From Labia minor (Eukaryota > Arthropoda > Insecta > Dermaptera > Spongiphoridae): a DNA stretch of 64,000 nt. Below, in pieces: positions 1-10,842 of this stretch. The translations under genes and the position numbers were made by a program. Numbering within the stretch: position 1 is the first letter of the stretch; every line of letters starts with the position of its first letter. The DNA lies in the NCBI GenBank assembly GCA_963082975.1, contig OY720344.1, forward strand, positions 89,652,107-89,716,106. Reading direction: 5' to 3'. Under the pieces are notes generated by a model. It was not told the DNA's origin. It saw only the letters and a list, made by a program, of their open reading frames with translations, and did not search any database.

Positions 1-356
1 TATGATATTTATTTAGGTTATACTATATTTATTTATTCAATTAATTAATTGAAATAATTTTTAAATATATTGATTAATCTAATTTATATAATAAATTTCG
101 GAAAACAATATCACAATTCCTACAAAATATTTATCAAATTTATTTAAAAAAAAGTAGTAAACTATAATATATTTTTCATTTTAAAATATATATATTATAT
201 ATATATATATATATACTTATATTTTAATAAAAACGTTTTAGTGATTATTTATTAGTATTTGTATAAAATAATTTTTCATAGCAATTTTTGTTTTTTAAAT
301 TTCTTTAATTATAAATTAATTTGATATATACTAATATATATATTATTATTTTTATC

Positions 357-761
357 AGATTTAACCGGTATATAATGACGTTTTTTTGTAAGATTGTTTT
401 CTCGACGTTTCAGCACCCATTTTGGCGCCATTTTCAAGAGGTTCTTTAGACGGGAATATTTTTGGGATTCTGGGTTTTAGTCTGTGTGACCAGGAATCGA
501 TATCGGGATATTAGGTTGATAGGTTGGGTAATTTTGTACTCACTGTGTTGCTGTGAAGCTTCGAAGAATCCTGAGCTATCACACACATTGACACACGTCT
601 GCACTTGTCAACACCCCGAATCAGCCTCGGGTCACACAGACTAAAACCAAGAATCCCAAAATAACCCCCTAAATAACCTCTTGAAAATGGCACCAAAATG
701 GGTGCCGAAACGTTGAGAAAACAATCTCACAAAAATACGTGATTATATACCGGATAAATCT
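357..761. mobile_element. Foldback element with ~130-bp inverted arms
   Basis: The left arm (about 357-491) and right arm (about 630-761) are imperfect reverse complements over roughly 130 bp, separated by a spacer of about 138 bp. Both arms begin at a shared CCGGTATATAAT box and both carry the CACCCATTTTGG stem and the GTCTGTGTGACC inner end. By eye the arms are some 85-90% alike. This is the architecture of a foldback transposon or MITE. I cannot name the family, and no clear target-site duplication is visible. The frames at 462-644 (+) and 511-696 (-) lie across the hairpin and are not genes. Each arm contains the TTGAAAA-stem-GAAACGTTG module that recurs elsewhere in the window. Confidence 0.8.
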
Positions 762-1049
762 TATAATAATAAGAAGAAGAACATTCACGGAAATCTAAAA
801 CAACATATATATATATTTGTTTCTATCACCCTAATTGTAACTATTATTAGTATTTTTTATTTTTTTACTATCGTTTAATGACAGTAACTTTTTTTTTTAA
901 ACATAATAATATTTTTTTTCAGATTGGTTATATGTTCAATTAGCATTCGCATTTAACAGAACAAATAGAAAAAACACATGAAATTGAAATATTATATAAT
1001 AAAATTGAAATAAATATTTATTTTGATTGATTGAAATTCTTTTCGATGG

Positions 1050-1475
1050 ATCCCAGAGGATGGAAGACGGGTGCAGCGAAATGGTGAAAGGAATTTTGAT
1101 TTTCTCTTTCGATGATGTTTGGTGAAGAAAAGGGTGTAAGTGTGGAGGCCACCTGAGTCTTTGCAAAGCAGCTAGCCGCCGGCGAAGGGAAAGTGGTCAC
1201 CGAGGCTGCTCTTCGTGTTCGACTGTCAGATTCCGTGGTGAAGCGGCCGGGGAAACAACCGACCAACAATCCATGCGTCTACCTAGTCGTGTGCTCGTGT
1301 CGAGTGTCGTGTTGTGACGAGTGATACCCATTCCGGTTATCCAATAATGATGTACGCCCCCGAGAGGAAGACAAGCATGTCTTCCAAGATGATTTCCCTG
1401 TACAGAACAATCAAAGGCAACAATCAGCATAAGCGGCTCAGGAACAGAAGGTAAACAATCGACCACAATTGACAC
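1050..1475. other. GC-rich island, possible 5' end of a gene
   Basis: This block is much richer in G+C than its flanks and has several CG dinucleotides, which stands out in such AT-rich DNA. Frames are open on both strands (for example 1018-1269 and 1197-1475 on minus), as expected of any GC-rich stretch. The plus strand ends in a good splice donor at 1451. The simplest reading is a 5'UTR plus first coding exon, or a promoter-associated island, of a gene lying to the right. I see no recognisable protein family. An old GC-rich repeat is the alternative. Confidence 0.4.
1347..1450 (+). CDS. Candidate first coding exon, unknown product
   Basis: The open frame starts after a stop at 1284. Its first methionines are two adjacent ATGs at 1347 and 1350. 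It runs about 34 codons to an AAG|GTAAAC donor at 1450/1451, with an in-frame TAA just inside the putative intron (1452). The peptide is basic and polar: it begins MMYAPERKTSM and ends KGNNQHKRLRNRR, a cluster of Lys/Arg that could suit a nuclear or nucleic-acid-binding protein, though this is only a composition argument. The exon would end in phase 2. I do not recognise the protein, and no downstream exon could be assigned within the window. It is supported by the island's base composition, the double ATG and the donor, and by nothing else. Confidence 0.3.
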
Positions 1476-3151
1476 CCTTTAAATTATTATATCATTTAGA
1501 TATTTTTTTCTATAATTATCCACTCTATTATAAATTATAATCGCATATTTATATATAATAACCACTAATAAATTAAATGATTAGAAAAATTATATATATG
1601 AGCAACTCGGAAGCCAAACGATTAACTCCAATTTTTAAAATTTTGCTAGTAATGTAATGTAATGTAATTTGCAACATATGAAGTGAATAATGAACTTGAT
1701 AATCTTAATATTGCAATGCACTATTCATTTTTCAATAATTAATAACCCTGAATTTAATACAAACTGTGAACTTTGGGCTACATTTTCTCAGTTTGTTTAT
1801 ATGTGGAGTTTATCGCTTTTGCTTCTTAGTGGCTCATATATTGGGTTAAAGGATAAAAATTTTTAGTGAATGTTTTTTAAATCAAATCAAGTATATAAAT
1901 TTGATTTATAATTTTTTCGATAAGTTTTCTAATATATAAACCAGATTCAGATGAAATGGACAACCCTAATTTTTAAACATTAAGGGTTTTAGATCTAAAT
2001 CAAATTTAAAATCATGTTTATACATGTCTAATAATTTCATAAAATTATTTAAAATCTAAAATTTTAGAATAAATTATTAAATTAAAATAATTTTTGATAA
2101 TAATATTATTTTAGAATTAAATTCAAAATTCTATATGTTTTAATAATTTTTAGAATTATTCTAATATTCTTGTATTCATTGCCGAAGGGAAATAAACAAT
2201 TCTATGGTGTTTTGAAAGACAAGATGTTTTACTTAAATCTTTACCGGTTTTATATAAAAATTATTTTCTATATTATTTTTTAAGAATATATTTTATTTAT
2301 GATTTATATATTATATGTATGAAAGGATACGATAAGAATATTATGAACCCTATTCATAATAATCGCTAATAATTTTAAAATCAATGTTAATATAAAGGTT
2401 AGTTATGTTAAAAAATAATCTTTAGAATTCTACAGAGAATACCTTAACATAAAAATGTTCTTAGATATATATAGTTTTTTAGAATAGTAGAAAATAAAAT
2501 TTGAGTTTTATAGAAATATTATTTAAAATAATAATTTAAAAATAGTATAACTCCTCTCAAAGGAAGTTCAGTCGACATCATGAATTTATTGAGTACAGTT
2601 TTTGTGTTGAATAACAAATTATATAAAATTTTATAAAAATTCAATACTATGTGAAATTAAGAAAATATGATCGATAAACTTTAAATAAAAAGGGAAGTGA
2701 ATTAAGGTTAATGAGTTATAATTAACATTTTTTGTCTATCATTCATTATTGCAAATTGTTAATATTTTATGAGGCCTTGGTTTTATATTGAACAGATCTA
2801 GCTATTATGATATAAGTGTATAAGTAAAGATACATTCAGGATTTTTTTTTTTTTGGAAAATTACCCTCGATTTGTAAATAGTTTATAGTTATTTTAATAT
2901 TAGAAAAAAAGCGCCTGTTTAACATTAGTTGATTTTCTTAACCCATTTGAGCCATCTATTTACTTCATTGCAATTTTAAGACACTAATTTTGTGGATGCA
3001 TAGAGGTCATGCAATTCCTCGTTATACAATATCCGCCATTCTCCAGAAATCTCATTTTTTCGTTAAAGTTATGAAGATTTTTAGTACCATTTTCAATTTT
3101 CTGCATCTATTCACACATTCCGTTGTTCTGAACCACGCTTTATTATCATAT
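1476..3151. other. AT-rich stretch, no gene seen
   Basis: Low-complexity A/T-rich DNA with poly-A/T runs. I see no frame of useful length, no RNA gene and no element boundary. If the candidate exon at 1347-1450 is real, this would be its first intron. Confidence 0.6.
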
Positions 3152-3315
3152 AATACAATAATATAACTTGTATTAAAATTAAGCATTGATAATTTTATAA
3201 TTTTTTTAATGAATTTTTTAAAAATATAATTAATAACAAATTATTCAATATAATTATTCAAAATTAATTATTTCATAAAATGAGTGTTTAAGAAACGAAC
3301 AGAATTCAGAGTTTA
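3152..3315 (+). repeat. Direct repeat, copy 1 of 164-bp unit
   Basis: The segment from AATACAATAATATAACTTG to CAGAATTCAGAGTTTA recurs at 3481-3644 in the same orientation with only a few differences. The two copies have the same length (164 bp) and are separated by 165 bp containing a short ATT array. No coding potential is visible. It could be a segmental duplication or two copies of a short AT-rich element. Confidence 0.8.
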
Positions 3316-3480
3316 CAAATTTAATTATTTTTCAAGTTCATTGCTTTTCAATACTATTATTATTATTTATTATTATTATTGTACTTACTATGATGAAACT
3401 CATGAAGCTCATTAACTCCTCATTATTATTTTTTTTTTAATTTTAAACTGTGATTAAAACTTGATGTAAATATTTTACAA

Positions 3481-3644
3481 AATACAATAATATAACTTGT
3501 TATAAAATTAAGCATTGAAAATTTTATAATTTTTTTAATGAATTTTTTAAAAATATAATTAATAACGAATTATTCAATATAATTATTCAAAATTAATTAT
3601 TTCATAAAATGAGGGATTCAGAAACGAACAGAATTCAGAGTTTA
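3481..3644 (+). repeat. Direct repeat, copy 2 of 164-bp unit
   Basis: Second copy of the unit at 3152-3315. Differences include AAC to AAC-G type single-base changes and GAGTGTTTAAG versus GAGGGATTCAG. The high similarity over AT-rich sequence suggests a fairly recent local duplication. Confidence 0.8.
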
Positions 3645-4794
3645 GAATTTTAATTTCTAAAAATAACAAATAAATAAATTATATCTAAAATAATAATGTA
3701 TGATTATAATTATTTTCATATAACTATATCTTTTAATTATTATATTTCATTTTAATTAATCCAAAAATGAAAAATAATATTTATAAAAAAATTAATTTAT
3801 AATCCATAGTGTTCTTGTTTACATTTACGATTTGACCCTAATACAGAAATATTCATTTATTAGAAGAAGATTATTTATCTGATCTATATGAAGATTAGTT
3901 GCAATTAACAAAAAATATTAAGAATAAGTATTTTGAAAAAATCTAAAAAATAAAATAAATAAATTTGTAAATAAAGTACAATAATAATTTTTTTAATTAT
4001 CTCTAACAATCTAGAACAAGAATATACTCGATATTAATTAGCCTCTAAATTTACTTGGGATCTAATTTGAACAATTCCTCTGATGTCTTTACAAATAGTG
4101 GTTGTAAAATTTTTATTTATTTTTTTTCATATTAATAATATTCATATTTAAATTATTTTATTTATATTACAAAATTATATGTCTGAAAAAATTTCAATTC
4201 GATTTAAAACAAAAAAAAAAATATTTTATAATTGATTATTTATTGAAAATTATTCAATTTAAATTGAATTTTTTATTTATATTTTATTAATACATAGAAA
4301 GTAAGAGAGTCTATATATTTATATATGTATAGAGGTAAAATGGTAATAAATAATGAGACTTCTTTTATACTTTCATTATATTTTTCAACCTAATAATTTT
4401 ATTTAAAATATTGGTTAAGTTTTTTGTTTGTTTTGTTTTTTAAGAATAAATCTATGAATTTGTTTTATTTTTTTACCATTTTAGATGAAAGAGTGAGCGT
4501 TTCTTGATCATGGGTAGTAAATGTCAATGACAATGCGGTTGCTAAAATGTCGTGAGAATTACATAATGCACAGGGGTCAAATATTATTGAGAGAAGATTC
4601 TTCAAATGGATTAGGAAATTTTAATATATTTACAATAGCAGAGTTAAAGGTAAAGAAAGGTAGAGCAATTAAATATATAAATAACAAAATAACCGAATTT
4701 ATTTCAAAGACCTGAAAGTGGGGTATCGATCCTAATAAGTACAAATTTGTTGATAATAATCATTCCATTTTTCTTCATATTTATCCTATGTATA
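3645..4794. other. AT-rich stretch, no gene seen
   Basis: A 64-codon frame at 4521-4715 (+) has a plausible mixed composition, but no homology that I recognise and no splice context, so I treat it as chance. The rest is A/T-rich low-complexity sequence. Confidence 0.5.
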
Positions 4795-4802
4795 ATTTAT
4801 AC

Positions 4803-5072
4803 CAGGGGTCGGCAACCTTATTCAATAGTCGGGCACATTTCTGAAATAATATAACAGGGGTGGGCACATTTGGTGATACTTGGAGCCTTATTGAAAAATC
4901 GAAAATGTTTAAGAGACTAATCGCAAAAACATTTTCCTTTTTTTTAGAACCATATTGGAAAAATTGAAAAAAAAGTCAAAAATGTTTAAGAGCCTGATCG
5001 CAAAAAAATACTTACTAATTGGAATACGGGCACTTGAAAATTGCTTCGCGGGCAACCTGGTGCCGACCCCCG
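4803..5072. mobile_element. hAT-type MITE, 270 bp
   Basis: The left end CAGGGGTCGGCAACC and the right end GGTGCCGACCCCCG form imperfect terminal inverted repeats of the hAT superfamily type. They are flanked by 8-bp near-identical target duplications, atttatac (4795-4802) and atctatac (5073-5080). A second hAT-like end, CAGGGGTGGGCACATTTGG, sits inside at about 4856, which suggests a nested or composite origin. The centre holds two diverged copies of an A-rich core (gaGCC/gaACCATATTG ... AAATGTTTAAGAG ... ATCGCAAAAA) that also occurs in the hAT MITEs at 35000 and 39423. No transposase is encoded. The small frame at 4955-5137 is not a gene. Confidence 0.85.
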
Positions 5073-5080
5073 ATCTATAC

Positions 5081-5616
5081 AACTATTTATTTACTAGAAA
5101 ATCCAGCCCCGTTATACTTGATATATCAATATTTTAATCAATAATTTGAAGAAAAAATACTCTCTTTCAGGATTACTTTTTTATTATTTTTATTTTATTA
5201 TAAATAATATATAAATGATATTTGATTATTATAAATAAAAAGAAAAAATATAACCTCATTTCTTAATTCCCCTTTCTTAATTAAATTATAAACAAGTGTC
5301 AATATAATTTCAGAATTTATATTATTATCAGAATTAATCCTCGGTCCAAACAATCTTTAAGCTATTGCTACTTTGAAAAATATAAAGCTGAAGCAATCTA
5401 ATTATAACAACATATATATATAATATAGGAATAAATATTTATCAAGTAAATTTGAAAATATTTTTCAATTTGAAATGAAAATCAAGATATTTTAATTAAT
5501 TTCTACCATTTTAGGAAACAAATTTTTGATGGGTCATTTTTAGAAAACCCATTTAACAATTGTAATAAATAATTAAAAAAATTGTAAAATTTATTTAAGT
5601 TTATAATAATAAATTG
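5081..5616. other. AT-rich stretch, no gene seen
   Basis: Low-complexity DNA. The part from about 5560 is related to the sequence just before the hairpin at 19250 (AATTGTAATAAATAATTAAA...), so it probably already belongs to the Helitron-like remnant that ends at 5660. Confidence 0.5.
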
Positions 5617-5660
5617 TATATATTTGTTAAAGGGTCGAGCGATAGCTCGGTGTTTCAGGA
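5617..5660 (+). mobile_element. Helitron-like solo 3' end (family B)
   Basis: The hairpin CGAGC-GATA-GCTCG is followed by GTGTTTCAGGAACTATA. This matches the layout and sequence of 19253-19276 (GAGC-GAGA-GCTCGGTGTCCCAGGTA). It is read as a truncated 3' end of family B. The 82-codon frame at 5614-5862 starts inside this terminus and is a shadow. Confidence 0.5.
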
Positions 5661-5672
5661 ACTATATATATC

Positions 5673-6598
5673 ATTTTTTGTAAATTATTATAATAGATGT
5701 TTTAAATCTATGACGAAATTGAAAAGAAATAATCAAAAGTTTTTGAATAGATTTAAACATTTAACTATATGCTTAGGGAAATATTCCCAAATTGTATTAG
5801 CTATTTACATTTTTATAGGAATATACATTTCAAACAAAATTGAAAATTATATGAATGATTAGGAAATTTGAATCTAATTTTGCAAATAATTCAAATCTAA
5901 ATTCAAATCAAAATCATTAGTATTATGCACCACGTCAGAACACTCCTTTCAATCTTCTCCATTGTCCGACATAATAGTGTTTTTCCATGGATTTCAAACG
6001 TAATGAATTTTTAAAAACTATATATATTTAGTATAATTATTGAATGTCAATATCCAAATCGATTTATCATGGTCATTTATTTAGTATATAATTAATTTTT
6101 ATTCATATTAAATTATTATTGAACTTCACGAGTTTAAGAAAAAAAATTCTTTAATAAATTAATGTTATTTTATTAGAATTTTTTTATTACTACGTAAATG
6201 GAAACTGAAAGTTTTTTTCTGTCTCTTAAAATAAAATTTATCTTATTTTCTAAATCATATAATGTTATTACAATCCTTATATCGGAAAGAAAATATTTGT
6301 TATTACTCTTGTGATATAATATGGTACATATTTTTGCAATTTCAATAAAGAATTTTTTTTCTTACGTATATTTTTGAGATTTTTAAAGTTAAAATTAATA
6401 ATTTAAATTAAAAAAAAATGGTAATTCAATACAAAAGAAAAATTTTAAATTAACTTTCACCTAAATGAAAATATTATTTATTGATATAAAATTAAATAAA
6501 TTAATATAAATTTCTCTAACCGAAGTTTATTCCAATATTTGTGTGAGTTTCGATAATGTTGAATTATTCAAAATTTAAAATTGACTAATTTAATTTTT

Positions 6599-6629
<31 letters not shown>

Positions 6630-7676
6630 TTCAATCAACCATTGATGATCATTATTTATCATAAAGGTTCTATTGATTTTGTTTTTATTAAATCTTTGAA
6701 AGCGATCTTTCTTTCATTCATAAAGTTCTTTAATCAGTGATGGAATGATATTTACACGTAGATTTGCTAGGTAATTATCTTATCTGATTGAGTAATCGGA
6801 GTGGATATTCAAACAGCTACTGGGCTTGTTTCATTCCTAAGGAACTTTCACTGGATCTCCAAACCAGTTGGCAATATTTATTAATAAAACACTGCATGGT
6901 GTAATATCCAATCAAAAAATAAATAATAAATACGTTCTATTAAAATCATTACAATATTTTAACATATTTGAATATAAATATAAAAAATTCAAAGATTCGT
7001 TTTTTTTTTAAATTTTTCTTTAGAAATTTATCTGAACATCCGCATATTTATTTTATTCATATGTTTATATTATTATTATTATGATTATTTTAAATTAATT
7101 ATAAAAGAGAAAAATTATATAAGAGAATTGTTACATCTTTATTTATAAAAATGAACTTTAAAATGAATAATTATTATTTTCTGGTATATTATACTAAGTA
7201 TTCAGGAAGAATTAATTACAAAATTGTAGATTTTAAGAATGGATTAATTTAATGTTATTTTTGCTTAACTCAAGTGAATATGTTAATAATTAAGAACATA
7301 AAAATTTATTTTTTTTAGGGAAGAATTATAAATTATTTTATTATTTCTTATCGTTTAAAACTTCTTCTTTTACGCTATACATATATATCATAAATTAATC
7401 AAAATGTGTGGAGTTATGTTTCTTATAAATCTTAAAAATAAAATAGATACTTTGATTTAATCTTTATATTGAAGATTTAATTGTTACACCCTGAAAACGC
7501 CCATGATACCCAGATTTTATATAAACCTATTTCTACACTCTAATCTAATATATTATTAAACATCTAATATGTTACTACGAAAGATACAAATAAATATATA
7601 TTTTGTTAAAAAACAAATAAATCTATTTATTTGATGAATTTTTAGATAACTTTAATATTTAACTGTTAACTGTTTT
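5673..7676. other. AT-rich stretch with a (ATTT)n array
   Basis: No gene or RNA gene seen. It contains an (ATTT)n array at 6600-6631 and a slightly GC-richer patch near 6770-6870 without a usable frame. Confidence 0.6.
6600..6631. repeat. (ATTT)n microsatellite
   Basis: Eight uninterrupted ATTT units. Confidence 0.95.
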
Positions 7677-7678
7677 TT

Positions 7679-8291
7679 ACCGACCGACGATAGTAAGGGA
7701 GGTATTGTTTTCACACCAAATTTCACATGTGGAGATTTTTACATATCTCCACGAATCAAGCATTTTCTTAACAGAAAAAAGTATTTTTAGCATGATGTCT
7801 GTCCGTCCGTCCGTCTGTCCGTCCGTATAGATGTGTACAGCCTGAACGACTCAACGGATTTTGATGAAATTTGGTATATTTACTTAATGCATCAGTGTGA
7901 TGAATTGATCAACCGGAAGTGGTAGTATTAGCGATCGACGATAGGAAGGAAAGGGTTATTTTCACAACAAATTTCACATGAGGAGATTTTTTTACATATC
8001 ACCACGAATGTATTGGTTTTATCCTCGGGAAAAATCATCTTCATTATGTTTTTCTTAATTTAAAATTATATGACGCCACCCAGCCCTTCATGACGTCACA
8101 GCCTCCGTATTATGATCACGGGCAACGCCGGCTACTTCAGCTATATATTATAAATAAAATAAAATTAGTTCTATCCATATCTGTTTTTTATTACATTAAA
8201 AGATATATGAAAATTATTTGAAATTGTTTCTGTAGCTGGAAATTAATTTATTTCAAACCGTCGGTCGGTTCGGACCTGGCCACAGGTCAAC
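7679..8291 (+). mobile_element. Family A element, copy 1
   Basis: It begins with ACCGACCGACG (7679-7689) and ends with the exact inverted complement CGTCGGTCGGT (8259-8269), followed by a conserved tail with the hairpin GACCTG-GCCA-CAGGTC and CAACTTATT. The inside has a TCCG/TCTG array (about 7799-7828), a conserved AACG(G/A)CTCAAC(C/G)GATTTTGATG box, a second partial unit starting GATCGACGATAGG at about 7931 and a Helitron-like GGGCAACGCCGGCTACTTCAGCTA segment at about 8121. A short internal deletion removes part of the box found as TTGATCAACTTTTGGTGC in copy 2. It is non-coding and non-autonomous. Its class is uncertain: short TIRs, terminal hairpins and mosaic content suggest a Helitron-related or composite element. 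Confidence 0.8.
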
Positions 8292-8360
8292 TTATTTAAT
8301 AATATAATAATATAATAATTTAACAACTTAAAAATTCGATGATCAATTTTTAAATTTTAA

Positions 8361-8385
8361 CTTATCTCATTATATTGGCAAAATT

Positions 8386-8426
<41 letters not shown>

Positions 8427-8880
8427 ATTTCAGATATATTAAACCGATTTAAGGATTTTTTTTGAAATTCACACCATAGATAATTTTTATAAAGAAAAAT
8501 CAATCTGTATTGGTTTCAGCCTCGGGAAAAATCATCTTCATTAGGTTTTTCTTAATTTAAAACTTCTTATAATAAAACAAAAATGGCTCCGGACAACGTT
8601 TCCTTAAATACAAAATATTATAAATAAAATTAAATTAAAAATATTTATGTTATATCCACAGGCCATACTTTTATATTTTTATTTGCTTTAACAAATACGT
8701 ATAAGGGCTAAATGTTTTATGACTATTTTTTTTAAATTTATTTTCTTTTAAATTATTTGAAATTGTTTCATATATTTTTTCGTTTATTTATTTTAAATAA
8801 TAATCTTAATCTTATAAATATTCATAGTTCTAAGGAATAATTTTTTTAAGTACCTAGTGGAGTCTCGGTGAACCAGGTAT
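8361..8880 (+). mobile_element. Family B element, Helitron-like
   Basis: The 5' end resembles other copies (CTTATCTxATTATAxTxGC-AAAATT, then an AT array). The interior box AAATTCACACCATAGATAAT, followed by AAAGAAAAATCAATCTGTATTGG, recurs in reverse at 28434-29090 and weakly at 17800. The 3' end GAGTCTCGGTGAACCAGGTATT corresponds to the hairpin ends at 5640, 19270 and 28440. Part of the interior (CCTCGGGAAAAATCATCTTC...) is shared with family A, so the two families have exchanged modules. No coding capacity. Confidence 0.65.
8389..8422. repeat. (AT)n microsatellite inside family B
   Basis: About 17 AT units close to the element's 5' end. The reverse copy at 28434-29090 has a shorter AT array at the matching place. 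Confidence 0.9.
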
Positions 8881-9780
8881 TATTCATATCTTATTTTATT
8901 ATATTCATATTTTTATTTGTAACTATTTTATTCTGGATTATAATATATATTTTTTTGTGTTTACATTTTTCTTTATTAATATTTTAATATTTGATTCATT
9001 TAAATAATATGATAAAAGCATTAATAAAAAATGTATTTTTCATCAAAATTTAGAAAAATAAAAACACCTTACAAATATGATAAAAATCTCAGCAATTATA
9101 TAGTATGAGAAAAAAGAAAAACAAAAAAATAATAATAAAATAAATAACATATTTAAGCTATTCATTGATCTACAATACAAGTAGAAGAAAAATAATCTAC
9201 AATTATATATAAATATATATCAGATTCCATGTAGGGAGTGTCACGAAACACCTGGATGGAATTTATTTGAAAATGCTGTGGAACCTCGTCTTTCTCTTAG
9301 AAAAAATAATAATGATACTATTGGATTAATGTTTCTATAATTTATTTATGTTATCTATTTATTTTTTTAAAACTAATTATTTACATTTATTATATGAGTT
9401 AAGGAAATATGCAAGGGAATAAATATATAAATATGTATTTCCGTTACTTCCTTTAAATGATGGAATACAATGTTATGAGTGAACAATTTTATATCTTGCT
9501 CATTAATACCACCTGTTACAATGATGTTATCTTTAATTTATAATTAAAACGATATCCATTATCACATGAGTGATTTTATTTATATTTGGTCCATAAAAAT
9601 TACAATTCAATGTATAAATCGGATACTTTATTTTGAATTTTCATCTCTTAACAACATCAATAATTTTTTAAAAATAAAAATAAAATATATTATTTATTTA
9701 AATTTTTTCATTTAATATTAGAAAATTTAGTAATTGCATTTAACCTAAGCATCTTAAAGCATTGTCATAAAATCGTGTAA
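8881..9780. other. AT-rich stretch, no gene seen
   Basis: Only low-complexity sequence. A short GC-richer patch at about 9230-9300 (tgtagggagtgtcacgaaac) has no open frame or recognisable RNA fold. Confidence 0.6.
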
Positions 9781-10020
9781 GTTATGAAGTGAGGAATATG
9801 TGGCTAGAATGGGTGAAAAAACATTGGCGAGATATGGTTTATAGAGAGACCAAATGGGAAACTGGTTTATAGACCAAACATATCACTGGACATAATTAAA
9901 AGTTGAGGGAATTGGGAGATAACGGGAATTTGATCGAGAATTCTCAGGGTTTGGGACATTTGGAGTAATGAGAATGATGGGGGCAAGAACTTTCCAGAAC
10001 TATACTGCAACATACTCGTA
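9781..10020 (+). pseudogene. Degenerate 3' end of a non-LTR retrotransposon
   Basis: The sequence translates in pieces to GTGGCTAGAATGGGTGAAAA (ARMGEK) and then a block matching GGxxxGGGAxAxTTGGAG. Both blocks lie in the same order as in the better copy at 61036-61603, where they read HVARMGEE and NRDTWR. The 3' side ends in GGCAAGAACTTTCC, matching the AAKNF segment, and is followed by GATAGATAA. Multiple stops and indels are present. It is an old 5'-truncated LINE fragment carrying only the part after the reverse-transcriptase domain. Confidence 0.65.
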
Positions 10021-10842
10021 TATTGATAGATAATAGAAAACAAATATATGAATATTAAATAGGTAAATTGAGAACATCGCCAAAGTCACTGAAATATCTC
10101 TTCTCCCCTGGATTTATGTGACCGTACCACATGTTACATATATTATTATATATATTATACCAATGAAGAAAAATATTTCCATTAAAACTCCAGCTAATGG
10201 TCTGGCAATTTTCCAAGAAATAATTTTAATAATAATTTATAATTAAAGAATGAAAATTTAATAAAAAAATCTTAAGTATAAATAAATAAAAACCTAAATT
10301 ATAAGTCACTAAATAGAATCTGTTTTTAAAAATTATTATAAATAAATGAAAATCAATTCAATTTTTTTTAGTATCAATTATTTCATTATTTATCTATCTT
10401 ACTTAGGAAAGTAGAATATTTTCTATTCTTTTAAAAACACCTAAATACCTAAAGTCATATTTTAATTATGATTTGATTTTTTGCTTATTTATTTTTAAAT
10501 CACTTTTTTTTAAAAAAAAAAAAGTTAAAAAAAATATCAAATTATATTTATTTTTATAAATTATAGCCAAATGTTTTGATTTGAACGAATCGCTTCACAA
10601 ACTTTACCGACAGAGAGCATTTATTCGCTTTCTACCCTTTACATAGGAAATCCACACTATGAATGTAATAAATAGGAAGACAAGGAAGAATAATATCAAG
10701 CAGAGTATATAAAATTTCTACTCGACCAGTTAAAATCTTAAAATATTATATTAACAATAATATTTTCTTTCCCTACTATTTGAACAATATAAATAAATTT
10801 GTATTTCATATTACTATGTTTCAACTCATTAGAATATTTTTT
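10021..10842. other. AT-rich stretch, no gene seen
   Basis: Low-complexity DNA, with a slightly richer patch at 10570-10700 without a coherent frame. Confidence 0.6.
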
